Of a DNA stretch of 64,000 nt, positions 10,150-18,014 are shown in pieces; within the stretch, counting starts at the first letter, position 1, and the number at the start of each line of letters is the position of its first letter. Below the pieces are notes generated by a model. That model made no database searches and was not told the origin of the DNA. It saw nothing but the letters and a program-made list of their open reading frames with translations. A program made the position numbers and the translations under genes. The DNA is from Bacillus pumilus (GTDB taxonomy: Bacteria > Bacillota > Bacilli > Bacillales > Bacillaceae), in the NCBI RefSeq assembly GCF_900186955.1, contig NZ_LT906438.1, positions 1,922,001 to 1,986,000 on the forward strand. The letters run 5' to 3'.

Positions 10150-11463
10150 GAAGAAACGTTTTGCACCTAAATAGGCTTTTTTCCAATATGGATTGCTTAA
10201 GTTTGAGATCCCCACTCCGTTGTCACTTGCGTGAAGGAAATCTCCTCCGCCAAGGTATAGTCCCATATGAGATGGACCCGCTTTGTACGTTGTGAAATAA
10301 ACAAAATCGCCAACTTGAGGTGTGCTCACAGGTGTCATCATACTCCAGTAGCCTGCAGTGCTTAATCTGGATACAGACGAAACCTTGTTAATGAGGTAAT
10401 AAACAAAGCCGCTGCAGTCAAATCCAGATGGTGTATTGCCGCCCCATCTGTAAGGAATGCCTGTCAGCTTTTTACCTTCTTGAATCATCGTCGTGATTTT
10501 TGCATTCATTGGCACATCGGGTTTGTTATTGTTGACCGGCTTTGTCGAGCCGTTAGACGTAGAACCATTCGACCCAGTTGAGCCTGAAGCTGCACCATTA
10601 ATTTTGAGAACTTGTCCAATTCTAAGCACATCGCTTTTTAAGCTGTTGGCTGTACGGATGGACTGGACTTGCACTTTAAATTGATTCGCAATTTTCCATA
10701 AAGAATCGCCTGATTTTACAGTATAAGATGTTGCTTTCCCGCTTGAAGACTGGTTACTGTTTGAATTGTTTGGTTTAGTAGGTTTCGGCTGACTTGGTTT
10801 TGATGCAGCCGTCCCTTTTACTTTCAATACTTGATTTGGATAAATCATATCAGATTTGATCCCATTCAATGTTTTGATTTCACCAATCGACATATTGAGT
10901 GAATTCGCAATTTTCCAGAGAGAATCCCCTAATTTGACCTTGTATGTACTTGATGAAGATGAACTATTTGAGTTCGTTGTCTTATTGTTTGAGCTGGAAT
11001 TTGAAGAGGAGTTTGATGACTGGCTCCCGCTTGTCTTCGTGCTTCCAGATACCTTTAGCTTTTGTCCAGGACGAATTAAGTCACTGTTTAAGCTGTTTAG
11101 ACTTTTCAAACTTGCGACTGACATTTTATGATTTTTTGCAATGAGCCATAAAGAATCTCCAAGCTTTACAGTGTAGCTTGATGTCGTTGAAGCATTTGAT
11201 TTCGTTGCTTTTGAACCAGTTGACGAACTGGATTTTTTGCTTTTTGCGCCAGGAATTTTCAAGCTTTGTCCTGCAAAAATCATTGTCGTTTTTAGTTGAT
11301 TAAGAGATTGAAGCTCCGAAATACTTGTATTGTACTGTTCGGCAATCTTCCAAAGTGAGTCACCGCTTTTCACTTTGATCGTCTGTGCTTCTGCCGGTGC
11401 AGCAAACACAGCTGAGCCAGCGATCGCTGAAACTGTGAGGCCGGTTACTACTTTTTTCTTCAT
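10147..11463 (-). CDS. cwlS: LysM x4 plus NlpC/P60 peptidoglycan endopeptidase CwlS
   Basis: A secreted 438-aa cell-wall hydrolase starting at 11463, where AAAGGCGGAG precedes the ATG. A signal peptide ([17 protein letters not shown], cleavage near APAEAQ) is followed by four LysM domains, each with the [12 protein letters not shown] core, separated by long Ser/Asn/Gly/Lys linkers, and a C-terminal NlpC/P60 domain. The catalytic Cys is in [11 protein letters not shown] and the His in SHMGLYLG, with a second polar residue near LHASD. The family cleaves D-Glu/meso-DAP bonds at septa and poles during cell separation. B. subtilis CwlS is slightly shorter with the same layout; the extra length lies in the linkers. 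Confidence 0.95.
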   Translation of the reverse strand: MKKKVVTGLTVSAIAGSAVFAAPAEAQTIKVKSGDSLWKIAEQYNTSISELQSLNQLKTTMIFAGQSLKIPGAKSKKSSSSTGSKATKSNASTTSSYTVKLGDSLWLIAKNHKMSVASLKSLNSLNSDLIRPGQKLKVSGSTKTSGSQSSNSSSNSSSNNKTTNSNSSSSSSTYKVKLGDSLWKIANSLNMSIGEIKTLNGIKSDMIYPNQVLKVKGTAASKPSQPKPTKPNNSNSNQSSSGKATSYTVKSGDSLWKIANQFKVQVQSIRTANSLKSDVLRIGQVLKINGAASGSTGSNGSTSNGSTKPVNNNKPDVPMNAKITTMIQEGKKLTGIPYRWGGNTPSGFDCSGFVYYLINKVSSVSRLSTAGYWSMMTPVSTPQVGDFVYFTTYKAGPSHMGLYLGGGDFLHASDNGVGISNLSNPYWKKAYLGAKRFF

Positions 11464-11657
11464 AGATGAATCTCCGCCTTTCATGATTTCATTCAACAAG
11501 ACTTATGTACTAGTTTTAAGTTTAGCATTTAACGACTCTGCTTCTCTTGCACTATTTTATCTTTATTTCTATTATATTACTCGACATGTAGACGTTGGGC
11601 AATAACAAATAGGCTAAAGCAGTCAACTCAAAATGCTAAAACAAAGCCATATCGTTT

Positions 11658-11690
11658 GTATCGGCCGTTTGCTGTATTTATAAACATTTT
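11658..11690 (-). promoter_or_regulatory. Possible sigma-D promoter in the cwlS upstream region
   Basis: The 383-bp gap 11464-11846 holds the cwlS leader and the cdaS terminator. On the minus strand GCCGATAC (11658-11665) matches the sigma-D -10 at seven of eight positions, but no clean TAAA sits at 15 bp; AT-rich sequence at ~11680-11690 would have to serve. From the literature, B. subtilis cwlS is controlled by sigma-D and sigma-H. No other feature was seen in this gap. Confidence 0.35.
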
Positions 11691-11804
11691 TTAAGGAATT
11701 TGTCGAAACAAGCACGCTGCTAGTTTCATAGTTCTATTCTACATGACAAATTTTTCTGTATCAAATGACTTTTTACTTAATTGCCTGTTTTTTCTCCTCA
11801 AATG

Positions 11805-11833
11805 AAAAAAGCATCCTTCCGAATGAAGAATGC
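11805..11833 (-). terminator. cdaS terminator
   Basis: On the minus strand, GCATTCTTC (11825-11833), a 5-nt loop, GAAGGATGC (11811-11819) with one G-U pair, then six T. Confidence 0.8.
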
Positions 11834-11846
11834 AGCGATTGGTTTT

Positions 11847-12473
11847 TTATTTTCTGATTTCAGGTTCTTTTACAGTGAGCGGATAAAGGACTCCTTCTTT
11901 CGCAAATGACATTTTACCCGTTTCCTCTGAAACGACGAGAACAAGTGCATCGGTCATACCAGAGAGTCCGATCGCAGCCCTGTGTCTTGTCCCGAGAGAA
12001 GGACTGACTTTTTTTGAAGTAAGCGGGAGCACATTTGCCGCAGATACGAGCGTATTTTCTTTGACTAAAAGCGCACCATCATGAAGTGGATTTCCTGGGT
12101 AGAAAATGCTTTCAATTAATGAAGCACTAATTTTCGCATGAAGATTTGTCCCTCTTTGAATAAAATCCTCGACCTCATCCCGCCTTTGTATCACAATCAG
12201 TGCCCCGTGCTTTTGTTTTGATAAGCTCTCAATGGCTAACGAAAATTGAGCAAATCCAGGTGTGAATTCTTCCATATACGATTGTAAATAAAACGAGGAA
12301 GCCTCTGCATGCATTTCATTAAACTCATCATGTAATGACTCGAGATCACAAAGTAGACATTGCTCAATCTCATCAAGGGAATCGATAATGTCACTTGCAT
12401 CCTTCATAATTTTCATCAAGTGTGTTCTCATGCCCACTTTAAATTGCACTTCTTCATTCGTACGATTGATCAT
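11847..12473 (-). CDS. cdaS: Sporulation-specific diadenylate cyclase CdaS
   Basis: A soluble enzyme of 208 aa when started at 12473, downstream of a strong purine-rich AGGAGGAGGG region. It converts two ATP to c-di-AMP. Residues ~1-70 are a helical N-terminal region with no membrane segment, the autoinhibitory feature known for CdaS, unlike membrane CdaA or DNA-binding DisA. The DAC domain follows, with the two signature motifs NPLHDGALLV and GTRHRAAIGLS. In B. subtilis the gene is expressed in the forespore and its product promotes germination. A single gene divergent from a small membrane-peptide gene; an in-frame ATG 14 codons upstream is less likely. Confidence 0.93.
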   Translation of the reverse strand: MINRTNEEVQFKVGMRTHLMKIMKDASDIIDSLDEIEQCLLCDLESLHDEFNEMHAEASSFYLQSYMEEFTPGFAQFSLAIESLSKQKHGALIVIQRRDEVEDFIQRGTNLHAKISASLIESIFYPGNPLHDGALLVKENTLVSAANVLPLTSKKVSPSLGTRHRAAIGLSGMTDALVLVVSEETGKMSFAKEGVLYPLTVKEPEIRK

Positions 12474-12551
12474 TTGACCTTTTCCCTCCTCCTTTTCGTT
12501 GTCATAAAATAACAAATTATGCGCATTCTATTGTTATGGAGGTGACTTAAT

Positions 12552-12677
12552 ATGACCATTCAGAAAGTGATTCAATATGCTTGCAGCATTTTAGGTGTTG
12601 TCAGTCTTTCCTTTATTTATGCCCAAATGTTTAAAAAAACGAAGCCATCTAAGAAAAATAATCCGACAGAGAATTGA
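12552..12677 (+). CDS. 41-aa single-pass membrane microprotein
   Basis: A small ORF preceded by a very strong ribosome site (GGAGGTGACTTAAT before the ATG). The product starts MTIQKVIQYACSIL, has one hydrophobic segment (~residues 8-25) and ends in a Lys-rich hydrophilic tail (MFKKTKPSKKNNPTEN). It lies divergent to cdaS and 55 bp upstream of the MATE transporter. I do not recognise a named family. The strong ribosome site and transmembrane-plus-basic-tail design argue that it is a real gene. Confidence 0.65.
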   Translation: MTIQKVIQYACSILGVVSLSFIYAQMFKKTKPSKKNNPTEN

Positions 12678-12732
12678 TTTTTTTACATAGCATGATATAA
12701 TCCTCTCGTTATTTCTGTTCAGAGAGGAACTT

Positions 12733-14097
12733 ATGATGAGAGAAACAAATAGCATTCGAGCTAAGGTGACACTATTTTTAACCATTTTGATTCCGATTTT
12801 AATCACTCAAGCGGGTCTTTCGCTTATTACGTTTTTAGACACCGTGATGTCTGGAAAAGTGAGTGCAGAAGACCTTGCGGGTGTTGCGATCGGTTCTAGT
12901 ATTTGGACACCCGTTTATACAGGACTTGCTGGTATATTAATGGCCGTTACGCCAATTGTCGCTCAGCTGATGGGCGCAGGGCATAAAAAGGATGTTCCCA
13001 AGGCTGTCTTTCAGGCGATTTATTTATCCTTTCTTTTAAGTATCTGTGTGATTGCAATTGGAACAATTATCATCCCTTACGTATTAGGGGGACTTGGACT
13101 TGAGCAATCCGTAGAGGATATTGCGCGGCATTTCTTAAGTTTTCTTGCTTTTGGTATCATCCCGCTGTTTGGTTATTCTGTGCTTAGGTCATTTATTGAT
13201 GCATTAGGGAAAACACGTGTAACGATGTTCATCACGTTAACAGCACTTCCTATTAATTTTGCTTTAAACTATGTATTTATTTTTGGGAATTTCGGCTTTC
13301 CAAAGCTTGGCGGCGCGGGAGCTGGTCTTGCTTCTGCGATGACGTATTGGGCAATTTTCATCATGAGTATTTGTCTTGTCATGAAAGCAGAACCATTTGC
13401 CTCATTTCGTTTGTTTCAAAAACTGCCTCGAATCAACATTTCCCGTATGGGGCAAATACTGAAAATCGGTCTTCCTATCGGGTTTGCGATCTTTTTTGAA
13501 ACGAGTATCTTTGCAGCAGTTACGTTATTAATGGGTCACTTTGATACTGTGACGATTGCAAGTCACCAGGCTGCGATGAACTTTGCTTCCATCTTATATA
13601 TTTTACCGCTCAGTATCTCGATGGCTTTAACGATTGTCGTTGGGTTTGAAGCTGGTGCCAAGCGTTATAAAGACGCGCAAAGCTATAGCTATATCGGAAT
13701 TGGAACGGCGGTATTATTCTCCTTGTGTACGGCAGCACTCATTTTATTATTTAGACCAGAGATTGCTGGTTTATACACAGCTGAATCGGCTGTTTTACAG
13801 TTGACACAGCAATTTTTGATTTATGCGATCTTTTTCCAGCTGTCAGATGCCATTGCTGCACCCATTCAAGGGGCGCTGCGCGGCTATAAAGATGTCAACT
13901 ATACGCTCATTGCCGCATTTGTTTCATACTGGGTGATCGGCCTTCCTTCCGGTTATCTGATTGGCACCTATACCTCGTATGGGGCATTTGGGTATTGGAT
14001 TGGTCTCATTGCCGGACTTGCCGCTGGTGCCATTGTCCTCTTTATCCGTCTCAGATTGATTGAAAAACGATTGCTTCAACAAGCGCCCAATCACTAA
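12733..14097 (+). CDS. yojI: MATE-family multidrug efflux transporter YojI
   Basis: A 454-aa polytopic membrane protein with twelve hydrophobic segments arranged as two six-helix halves. MATE landmarks are LSLITFLDTVMSGKVSAEDLAG in helix 1-2, TPIVAQLMGAG in the first half, and ASHQAAMNFASILYILPLSISMA in the second. Members export cationic drugs in exchange for sodium or protons. AGAGAGGAAC precedes an ATG-ATG pair, so the start is 12733 or 12736. The gene converges on bshB2, and their shared terminator region has been invaded by a short mobile element. Confidence 0.92.
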   Translation: MMRETNSIRAKVTLFLTILIPILITQAGLSLITFLDTVMSGKVSAEDLAGVAIGSSIWTPVYTGLAGILMAVTPIVAQLMGAGHKKDVPKAVFQAIYLSFLLSICVIAIGTIIIPYVLGGLGLEQSVEDIARHFLSFLAFGIIPLFGYSVLRSFIDALGKTRVTMFITLTALPINFALNYVFIFGNFGFPKLGGAGAGLASAMTYWAIFIMSICLVMKAEPFASFRLFQKLPRINISRMGQILKIGLPIGFAIFFETSIFAAVTLLMGHFDTVTIASHQAAMNFASILYILPLSISMALTIVVGFEAGAKRYKDAQSYSYIGIGTAVLFSLCTAALILLFRPEIAGLYTAESAVLQLTQQFLIYAIFFQLSDAIAAPIQGALRGYKDVNYTLIAAFVSYWVIGLPSGYLIGTYTSYGAFGYWIGLIAGLAAGAIVLFIRLRLIEKRLLQQAPNH

Positions 14098-14113
14098 ATA
14101 CGACACTAAAAAA

Positions 14114-14134
14114 CAGCTGATCGATGTCAGCTGC
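14114..14134. terminator. Left copy of the duplicated yojI/bshB2 terminator palindrome
   Basis: The palindrome AGCTGATCGATGTCAGCT (within 14114-14134) is repeated, with one base change, at 14313-14333. This copy lacks a T tract on its plus-strand side because the 175-bp element begins at 14136. It is read as the left target-site duplication of that element. Confidence 0.75.
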
Positions 14135-14135
14135 C

Positions 14136-14310
14136 CAGCGTGTAGACAAACCTTCGCATTCGTTGTCAGCTCTGCGCGCCGGTACTCACGAATGTCAAAT
14201 TCGCTCCGTTCCGGTGCTCGCCCTTCTTAGACTTCAAAGGTTTTCTATCAAGCTGAAAAGAAGACAAAGGGCTAAAATCAAGATCATTTTAGCCCTTTGT
14301 AAACAATTTA
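14136..14310 (+). mobile_element. 175-bp non-autonomous terminator-targeting element (MITE-like), copy 1
   Basis: A 175-bp unit with the left end CAGCGTGTAGACAAACC and an inward-facing right end TAAATTGTTTACAAAGGG (complement). It carries no ORF of its own. Near its right end is a long hairpin (ACAAAGGGCTAAAAT arm and its complement), which could itself act as a terminator. A second copy of exactly the same length, inverted and nearly identical, is at 48878-49052. The element splits two near-identical 21-bp copies of the yojI/bshB2 terminator palindrome, which look like its target duplication. The right terminus differs from copy 2 at a few bases. Confidence 0.85.
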
Positions 14311-14312
14311 AG

Positions 14313-14340
14313 CAGCTGATCAATGTCAGCTGCTTTTTTT
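14313..14340. terminator. Right copy of the yojI/bshB2 terminator, with T tract
   Basis: Palindrome at 14313-14333 (core AGCTGATCAATGTCAGCT) flanked by GC/GC and followed by seven T. It is the functional terminator adjacent to the bshB2 stop and the right target duplication of the 175-bp element. Confidence 0.8.
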
Positions 14341-14342
14341 AT

Positions 14343-15008
14343 TTAGTCTTTCCATTGGTACGTCCAGAAAATTTCTTCATCGAACCATTTTTGGACGACA
14401 GGTTCTTTGTTTTTCAGCTTCTGTTCAAGCTCTCTCAGCATGCCTTCTGTTTGCGTTCTATGCGCTCTCAGTGCATTTAATTTGATATCTGCTACATCTG
14501 TAATGTCGATCGTAATATCTGCATTTCCCAGCACTTCTTCTCTATTTTTCGTAATGGCCATGCAGTATGTGACAGGACGATCTTCTTTTTTCTTACGGTA
14601 AAGAGCGCGAATCACCGCTTCCCCTGTCGCATCATGATCAGGATGTACACCGTGTCCAGGATAAAACGTCACAATCAGTGTAGGTTTGACTTCATCAATG
14701 ATGGTTTCCATCACATCAGCTAAATACTCGTCATCCTCAAATTCCAATGTTTTATCACGAAGTCCAAGCATACGTAAGTCTGTGATATCCATTTCTTTGC
14801 AGGCGCTGATTAATTCCTGTTTTCTTAATTCAGGAAGTGTTTCACGGTTAGCATATGTTGGACTGCCCATATTTCTGCCCATTTCCCCAAGTGTCCCGCA
14901 TGCATACGTGACTGGGATGCCGCGTTTTCTACTTTGTGCAATGAGACCTGCAACCCCAAACGATTCATCATCTGGGTGAGGCAGCATCACTAGTACATGT
15001 TCATTCAT
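14343..15008 (-). CDS. bshB2: Bacillithiol biosynthesis deacetylase BshB2
   Basis: A 221-aa LmbE/PIG-L metal-dependent deacetylase. The zinc motif MLPHPDDESFGVAG is at residues ~9-22, AxGTLGEMGRN at ~37, and the second metal His lies in FYPGHGVHPDHDATG near residue 118. It removes the acetyl group from GlcNAc-malate in bacillithiol synthesis, a redundant partner of BshB1. It sits 18 bp downstream of yojF, and a small ORF precedes yojF, so the three minus-strand genes form an operon. Length equals that recalled for B. subtilis. Confidence 0.93.
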   Translation of the reverse strand: MNEHVLVMLPHPDDESFGVAGLIAQSRKRGIPVTYACGTLGEMGRNMGSPTYANRETLPELRKQELISACKEMDITDLRMLGLRDKTLEFEDDEYLADVMETIIDEVKPTLIVTFYPGHGVHPDHDATGEAVIRALYRKKKEDRPVTYCMAITKNREEVLGNADITIDITDVADIKLNALRAHRTQTEGMLRELEQKLKNKEPVVQKWFDEEIFWTYQWKD

Positions 15009-15026
15009 GACTCGTCACCCTTTCTT

Positions 15027-15377
15027 CTACACCTGAAATGGTGTTTCACTAATTTGTAATGAGATCGCTAGTTTCCCGTCTGGCAAGTGCCCAGCTAACA
15101 GCAGGCGGCCATGGTCATCAAACACATAATCCGTTAATCCTTCTGCGTAAATCCAGCCATCTTCTGTTTTCATTCCAACACGGTACGGACCTTGTCCTTT
15201 TATTTTCGCCTGTGAATAGACGACTTTCGCATTGCGGATATAGGCAACGACCGTCATATTTTGTTCATTTACATGAGCTGAATAAGAACCAGTGGTCGTT
15301 TCAAGATGAACGAAGACTGGACGATGTAAAAACGATTCAAGATGTGCTGTGACATCTTCCGTTTGAATTGGTTTCAT
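15027..15377 (-). CDS. yojF: DUF1806 protein YojF
   Basis: A 116-aa soluble protein without a membrane segment or recognisable catalytic motif. It resembles B. subtilis YojF in length, sequence character (QTEDVTAHLESFLHRPVFVHLETTTGSYSAH) and its place directly upstream of bshB2. Its ATG overlaps the stop of the preceding gene by 4 bp (ATGA type), and it has its own AAGGAA ribosome site. The strict linkage to bshB2 suggests a role in bacillithiol metabolism, but no biochemical role can be read from the sequence. Confidence 0.85.
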   Translation of the reverse strand: MKPIQTEDVTAHLESFLHRPVFVHLETTTGSYSAHVNEQNMTVVAYIRNAKVVYSQAKIKGQGPYRVGMKTEDGWIYAEGLTDYVFDDHGRLLLAGHLPDGKLAISLQISETPFQV

Positions 15378-15655
15378 GAGTGGTTCCTTCCTTCATTTTG
15401 AATTAATTCGCGCAGCTTTTTTGTATGTAAGCTGATCAGCTGCAGCTGATGATCATGCCGAAGCCCACTTTCTAATATTCTCTCTACAGCGAGTACATAT
15501 TTTTGATGAAATGATTTTCTCGCCCTCGGATGAGTGCGCGCATCGCTTAAATCATCACATATTGCCTCGTGTAAAGAAGACATATCATCGACATCAAGCT
15601 GACGATTTTTCCATAAAGATTGATAAGCGGCTGTAAGCTCATTGGCTGATGACAT
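15374..15655 (-). CDS. Small helical protein upstream of yojF
   Basis: A 93-aa soluble, mostly helical protein starting at the ATG at 15655, which has AGAGGTGA at good spacing; a longer frame to 15709 lacks such a site. The sequence has several His/Arg residues (SDARTHPRARKSFHQKY, GLRHDHQLQLISLHTKKL) and no Cys. It overlaps yojF by 4 bp and so is co-translated with yojF-bshB2. B. subtilis carries a small unnamed-function gene in the same position (possibly yozR). I cannot assign a function. Confidence 0.75.
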   Translation of the reverse strand: MSSANELTAAYQSLWKNRQLDVDDMSSLHEAICDDLSDARTHPRARKSFHQKYVLAVERILESGLRHDHQLQLISLHTKKLRELIQNEGRNHS

Positions 15656-15733
15656 GTAATCACCTCTACAGTTTTGGTAACAACTTATTATGACATGATC
15701 CGCCTTCAAAAAAAAGCAAACTGCTCGTAGGAC

Positions 15734-16647
15734 TTAATGAGAATTCGCAGTTTTTTTCATGCGTAATTGAGAGGTAGTAAACAATAAAATCGCCACCCAG
15801 ATACAAAGAAACGTCACAATTTTAGCTGAAGATAAGTGCTCGTGATACACAAATAACCCTAAAAACAGTGTAATCGTTGGTGCAATGTACTGTAAAATAC
15901 CCACTTGATAAAGAGGAATTTTTTTTGCCCCTTCAGAGAATAAAAGAAGCGGCACCGCAGTAAAGACCCCTGCAAAGAATAAGAGACCAAGCGATCCGAA
16001 GCTGTTAGGATTCATTGTCACCACAGGTTCTTTTAAGAAGAACAATAAGTACACAAGAGCTGCCGGGGCTAGAAGCAGCGTTTCAATTGTCAAACCAATG
16101 GCACTCGTGAAGCTCATTCTTTTTTAATCAATCCATAAAAACCGAAGCTAAAGGCAAGTAATATTGCCACGACAGGAAATGAACCGTACTGAATCGTAGA
16201 AAGAATCACCCCAGCTGCGGCAATTAAAATCGCAATGGTTTGTAATTTATTGAGCCGCTCTTTCAAGAAAATGATGCCTAGTAAAACAGAGACAAGCGGA
16301 TTAATATAATACCCTAAACTAGCTTCTAGCATAAGATGATGGTTGACTGCCCAAATGTACACATACCAGTTAACCGATATTAAAATAGCAGATAATAGTA
16401 ATGAAAAAAGTGCCTTGCCATCGAGCATGAGACCCTTCACTGTCTGCATCGCCGGCCGGACTTGTTTTAAATACAGAAGAATACCGCACATAAAAACAAA
16501 TGACCATAAAATTCTGTGCGCTAAAATTTCGCCTGACGAAATATGTTCCATCAGTTTCCAATATAACGGGAATAATCCCCATAATGTAAAAGATGCTGCC
16601 GTATAGAGAACACCTTTTGATTGCTGTTGTTCGTTCAATCTAACCAT
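15734..16647 (-). pseudogene. yojE: RarD/EamA-family permease (YojE-like) split by a frameshift
   Basis: Two frames together make one ~302-aa RarD-type permease. The upstream frame (16114-16647, 177 aa; six helices starting GVLYTAASFTLWGLFPLYWKL) ends at TGA in GLIKKE-stop. The downstream frame (15734-16117, 127 aa) starts inside that stop (ATGA overlap) and continues at the expected position (AIGLTIETLLLAP). The break is at an A6 tract (16120-16125, T on the plus strand); a shift of -1 there restores I-K-K-R-M-S-F-T-S-A. It could be a true inactivating deletion, a sequencing error or frameshifting. The first ATG touches AAAGGA, so a TTG at 16638 may be the real start. Substrate unknown. Confidence 0.75.
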
Positions 16648-16676
16648 TCCTTTCTAAACCTATCGTATATTATAGC

Positions 16677-16704
16677 ACGCACTCAAGTGAATGGGCATAT
16701 ACTA
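16677..16704 (+). promoter_or_regulatory. Sigma-K-type promoter of gerT
   Basis: AC (16677-16678), a 17-bp spacer and CATATACTA (16696-16704), matching the sigma-K pattern AC-N16/17-CATANNNTA. The inferred start is about 20 bp before the gerT ATG, in line with reported sigma-K control of B. subtilis gerT. Confidence 0.7.
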
Positions 16705-16733
16705 ATTCAGGGCATTTAGAAAGGATGATTTGC

Positions 16734-17207
16734 ATGTTTGACTGGAACCGATTATTCCCTTTTCAAAAGCAATTTTCAAAAGAAGCCTTAAAGAATTCAG
16801 ACCCTAAAGACGTCGAGCAGTACGTCAATCAAGTGATGGAAAGTGTATTCGGCTCCAATTATCCTGCTCAGTTCCCTTTTCAGGACCCACTCTCTCAACA
16901 TCAAAAAACGAGAGAAACAGACGTCAAAAAAGAAAAAGAACCCGAAGTGGAAGTGTTCGAAACCACTGATCACGTGTTCGTTAAGATTGAGCTTGCTCGG
17001 CCGAGCACAGAAAAAGTAAAAATTAAACATACAGCCAACCTGCTGTTTATTGATCATTTTCCTGAGGAAGGCACGCAGAAGAAAGTCGTCCTCCCTGCTG
17101 CTGTCAAAAGAAAAGGAACGAAGGCTTCGTATCAGGACGGTATTTTGGAGATTATGTTTTTAAAGCATGATGATCCGGGGATTTCTGAAATCGATATTCC
17201 ATTATAA
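16734..17207 (+). CDS. gerT: Spore germination/coat protein GerT (alpha-crystallin-like)
   Basis: A 157-aa protein starting at 16734 (MFDWNRLFPFQKQFSKEAL); the ATG three codons upstream is too close to AAAGG. The second half has an HSP20/alpha-crystallin-like beta-sandwich pattern (VEVFETTDHVFVKIELARPSTEKVKIKHTANLLFI ending ISEIDIPL). Residues 1-80 are a polar N-terminal region with SDPKDVEQYVNQVMESVFGS. I recall B. subtilis GerT as a sigma-K-controlled, coat-associated protein needed for normal germination; position and the sigma-K promoter support this. The assignment depends partly on synteny. A strong terminator follows. Confidence 0.72.
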   Translation: MFDWNRLFPFQKQFSKEALKNSDPKDVEQYVNQVMESVFGSNYPAQFPFQDPLSQHQKTRETDVKKEKEPEVEVFETTDHVFVKIELARPSTEKVKIKHTANLLFIDHFPEEGTQKKVVLPAAVKRKGTKASYQDGILEIMFLKHDDPGISEIDIPL

Positions 17208-17208
17208 A

Positions 17209-17246
17209 AAGCCTGCTTTGATATAGAAGCAGGCTTACTCTTTTTT
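17209..17246. terminator. Bidirectional terminator downstream of gerT
   Basis: AAGCCTGCTT and AAGCAGGCTT form a 10-bp stem (17209-17236). T-rich runs lie on both sides, serving gerT and the convergent Pro/Gly-rich gene. Confidence 0.85.
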
Positions 17247-17247
17247 C

Positions 17248-17466
17248 TTAATAGTATGGTGGATATCCTCCGCCATAAGGTGGTGGAACAGGCGGTGGTG
17301 GTGGCGGGTAATATGGACGGGGATAATTAAAAATCGCACTTCCTAAAAACCCGCCAAGCAGTCCGCCGACTAAAGGAGCGCCAAAACCAAAAAACAAAGG
17401 GACTCTGGATTCATATGGCGGAATGCCAGGGGCGCCGCCTCGGAAATACGGAGTATGAGGGTACAT
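17248..17466 (-). CDS. Small Pro/Gly/Tyr-rich protein
   Basis: A 72-aa protein starting at 17466, where GGAGGAG lies 6 nt upstream; the longer frame to 17520 has no such site. The sequence is MYPHTPYFRGGAPGIPPYES, then a hydrophobic Gly-rich stretch (FFGFGAPLVGGLLGGFLGSAIF), then a Pro/Tyr/Gly tail with a run of prolines. Glycine-zipper plus PY-rich tails are common in small spore-coat or surface proteins. The gene lies between gerT and yodB. No family name is claimed and no sigma-K site was found before it. Confidence 0.7.
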   Translation of the reverse strand: MYPHTPYFRGGAPGIPPYESRVPLFFGFGAPLVGGLLGGFLGSAIFNYPRPYYPPPPPPVPPPYGGGYPPYY

Positions 17467-17541
17467 GCATTTCTCCTCCTTTGTCATGTGCCTAAGATCA
17501 GCATATTCATCAGGAGTCAAAACGTTTGGGCAAACCTGAAA

Positions 17542-17874
17542 CTAGGCTTGTTCCTTTTTTTCATGAGATTCTGTATATTCCCCTGCCCACCTAGATACCT
17601 CATGAAACACATCATTTAGCGCATTTCCTTTTTCAGTTAAACAGTAAATGACTTTCACAGGCGTCTCAGGCAATACAGTTCGCTCTATAATCCCTTCTTG
17701 CTCAAGTTCCTTTAAACGCTCTGCGAGCATTTTTTGACTGATGGATGGGATAATGTCCGTCATGTCTTTAAAACGCTTTGGACCATCAAGCAATACATGA
17801 ATAATGAGACCATTCCACCTTTTGCCTAGCAGTAAAAAAGCTTGCTGAATGTGTGGACATAATTGAAATTCCAT
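17542..17874 (-). CDS. yodB: Redox-sensing HxlR/DUF24 repressor YodB
   Basis: A 110-aa winged-helix regulator (LLGKRWNGLIIHVLLDGPKRFKDM, SISQKMLAERLKELEQEGIIER, then the wing VKVIYCLTEKG). In B. subtilis, YodB represses azoR, yodC and spx and is inactivated by quinones and diamide through Cys6 and two C-terminal cysteines. Here Cys6 is present (MEFQLCPHI) but the C-terminal tail (EYTESHEKKEQA) contains no cysteine; the only other Cys is Cys78 in the wing. The gene is divergent from yodC, with an operator-like palindrome between them. Confidence 0.9.
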   Translation of the reverse strand: MEFQLCPHIQQAFLLLGKRWNGLIIHVLLDGPKRFKDMTDIIPSISQKMLAERLKELEQEGIIERTVLPETPVKVIYCLTEKGNALNDVFHEVSRWAGEYTESHEKKEQA

Positions 17875-17902
17875 AAATTTCAGCCTTTCTTTTCATGATT
17901 GT

Positions 17903-17979
17903 TTGACAAACTAACGGTATACAATTTAAAATATATCTCTAGTTACAATAAGTAAGTTTCTCACTTTTTAGTTATTGTA
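17903..17979 (+). promoter_or_regulatory. yodC promoter with probable YodB operator
   Basis: TTGACA (17903-17908), an 18-bp spacer and TAAAAT (17927-17932) form a sigma-A promoter towards yodC. Just downstream lies TTACAATAAGTAA (17943-17955), a 4-5-4 inverted repeat. The octamer TACAATAA (17944-17951) recurs inverted as TTATTGTA (17972-17979). This placement over the start site suits repression by YodB; operator identity is inferred. Confidence 0.6.
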
Positions 17980-18014
17980 CCATATTATTTGCAAAAACGG
18001 GAGGAAATATCCAT

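Noticed and set aside
14124..14480. 118-aa plus-strand ORF spanning the short element and the end of bshB2
   Set aside because: It begins inside the duplicated terminator, runs through the non-coding repeat and is antisense to bshB2; no ribosome site and no family resemblance.
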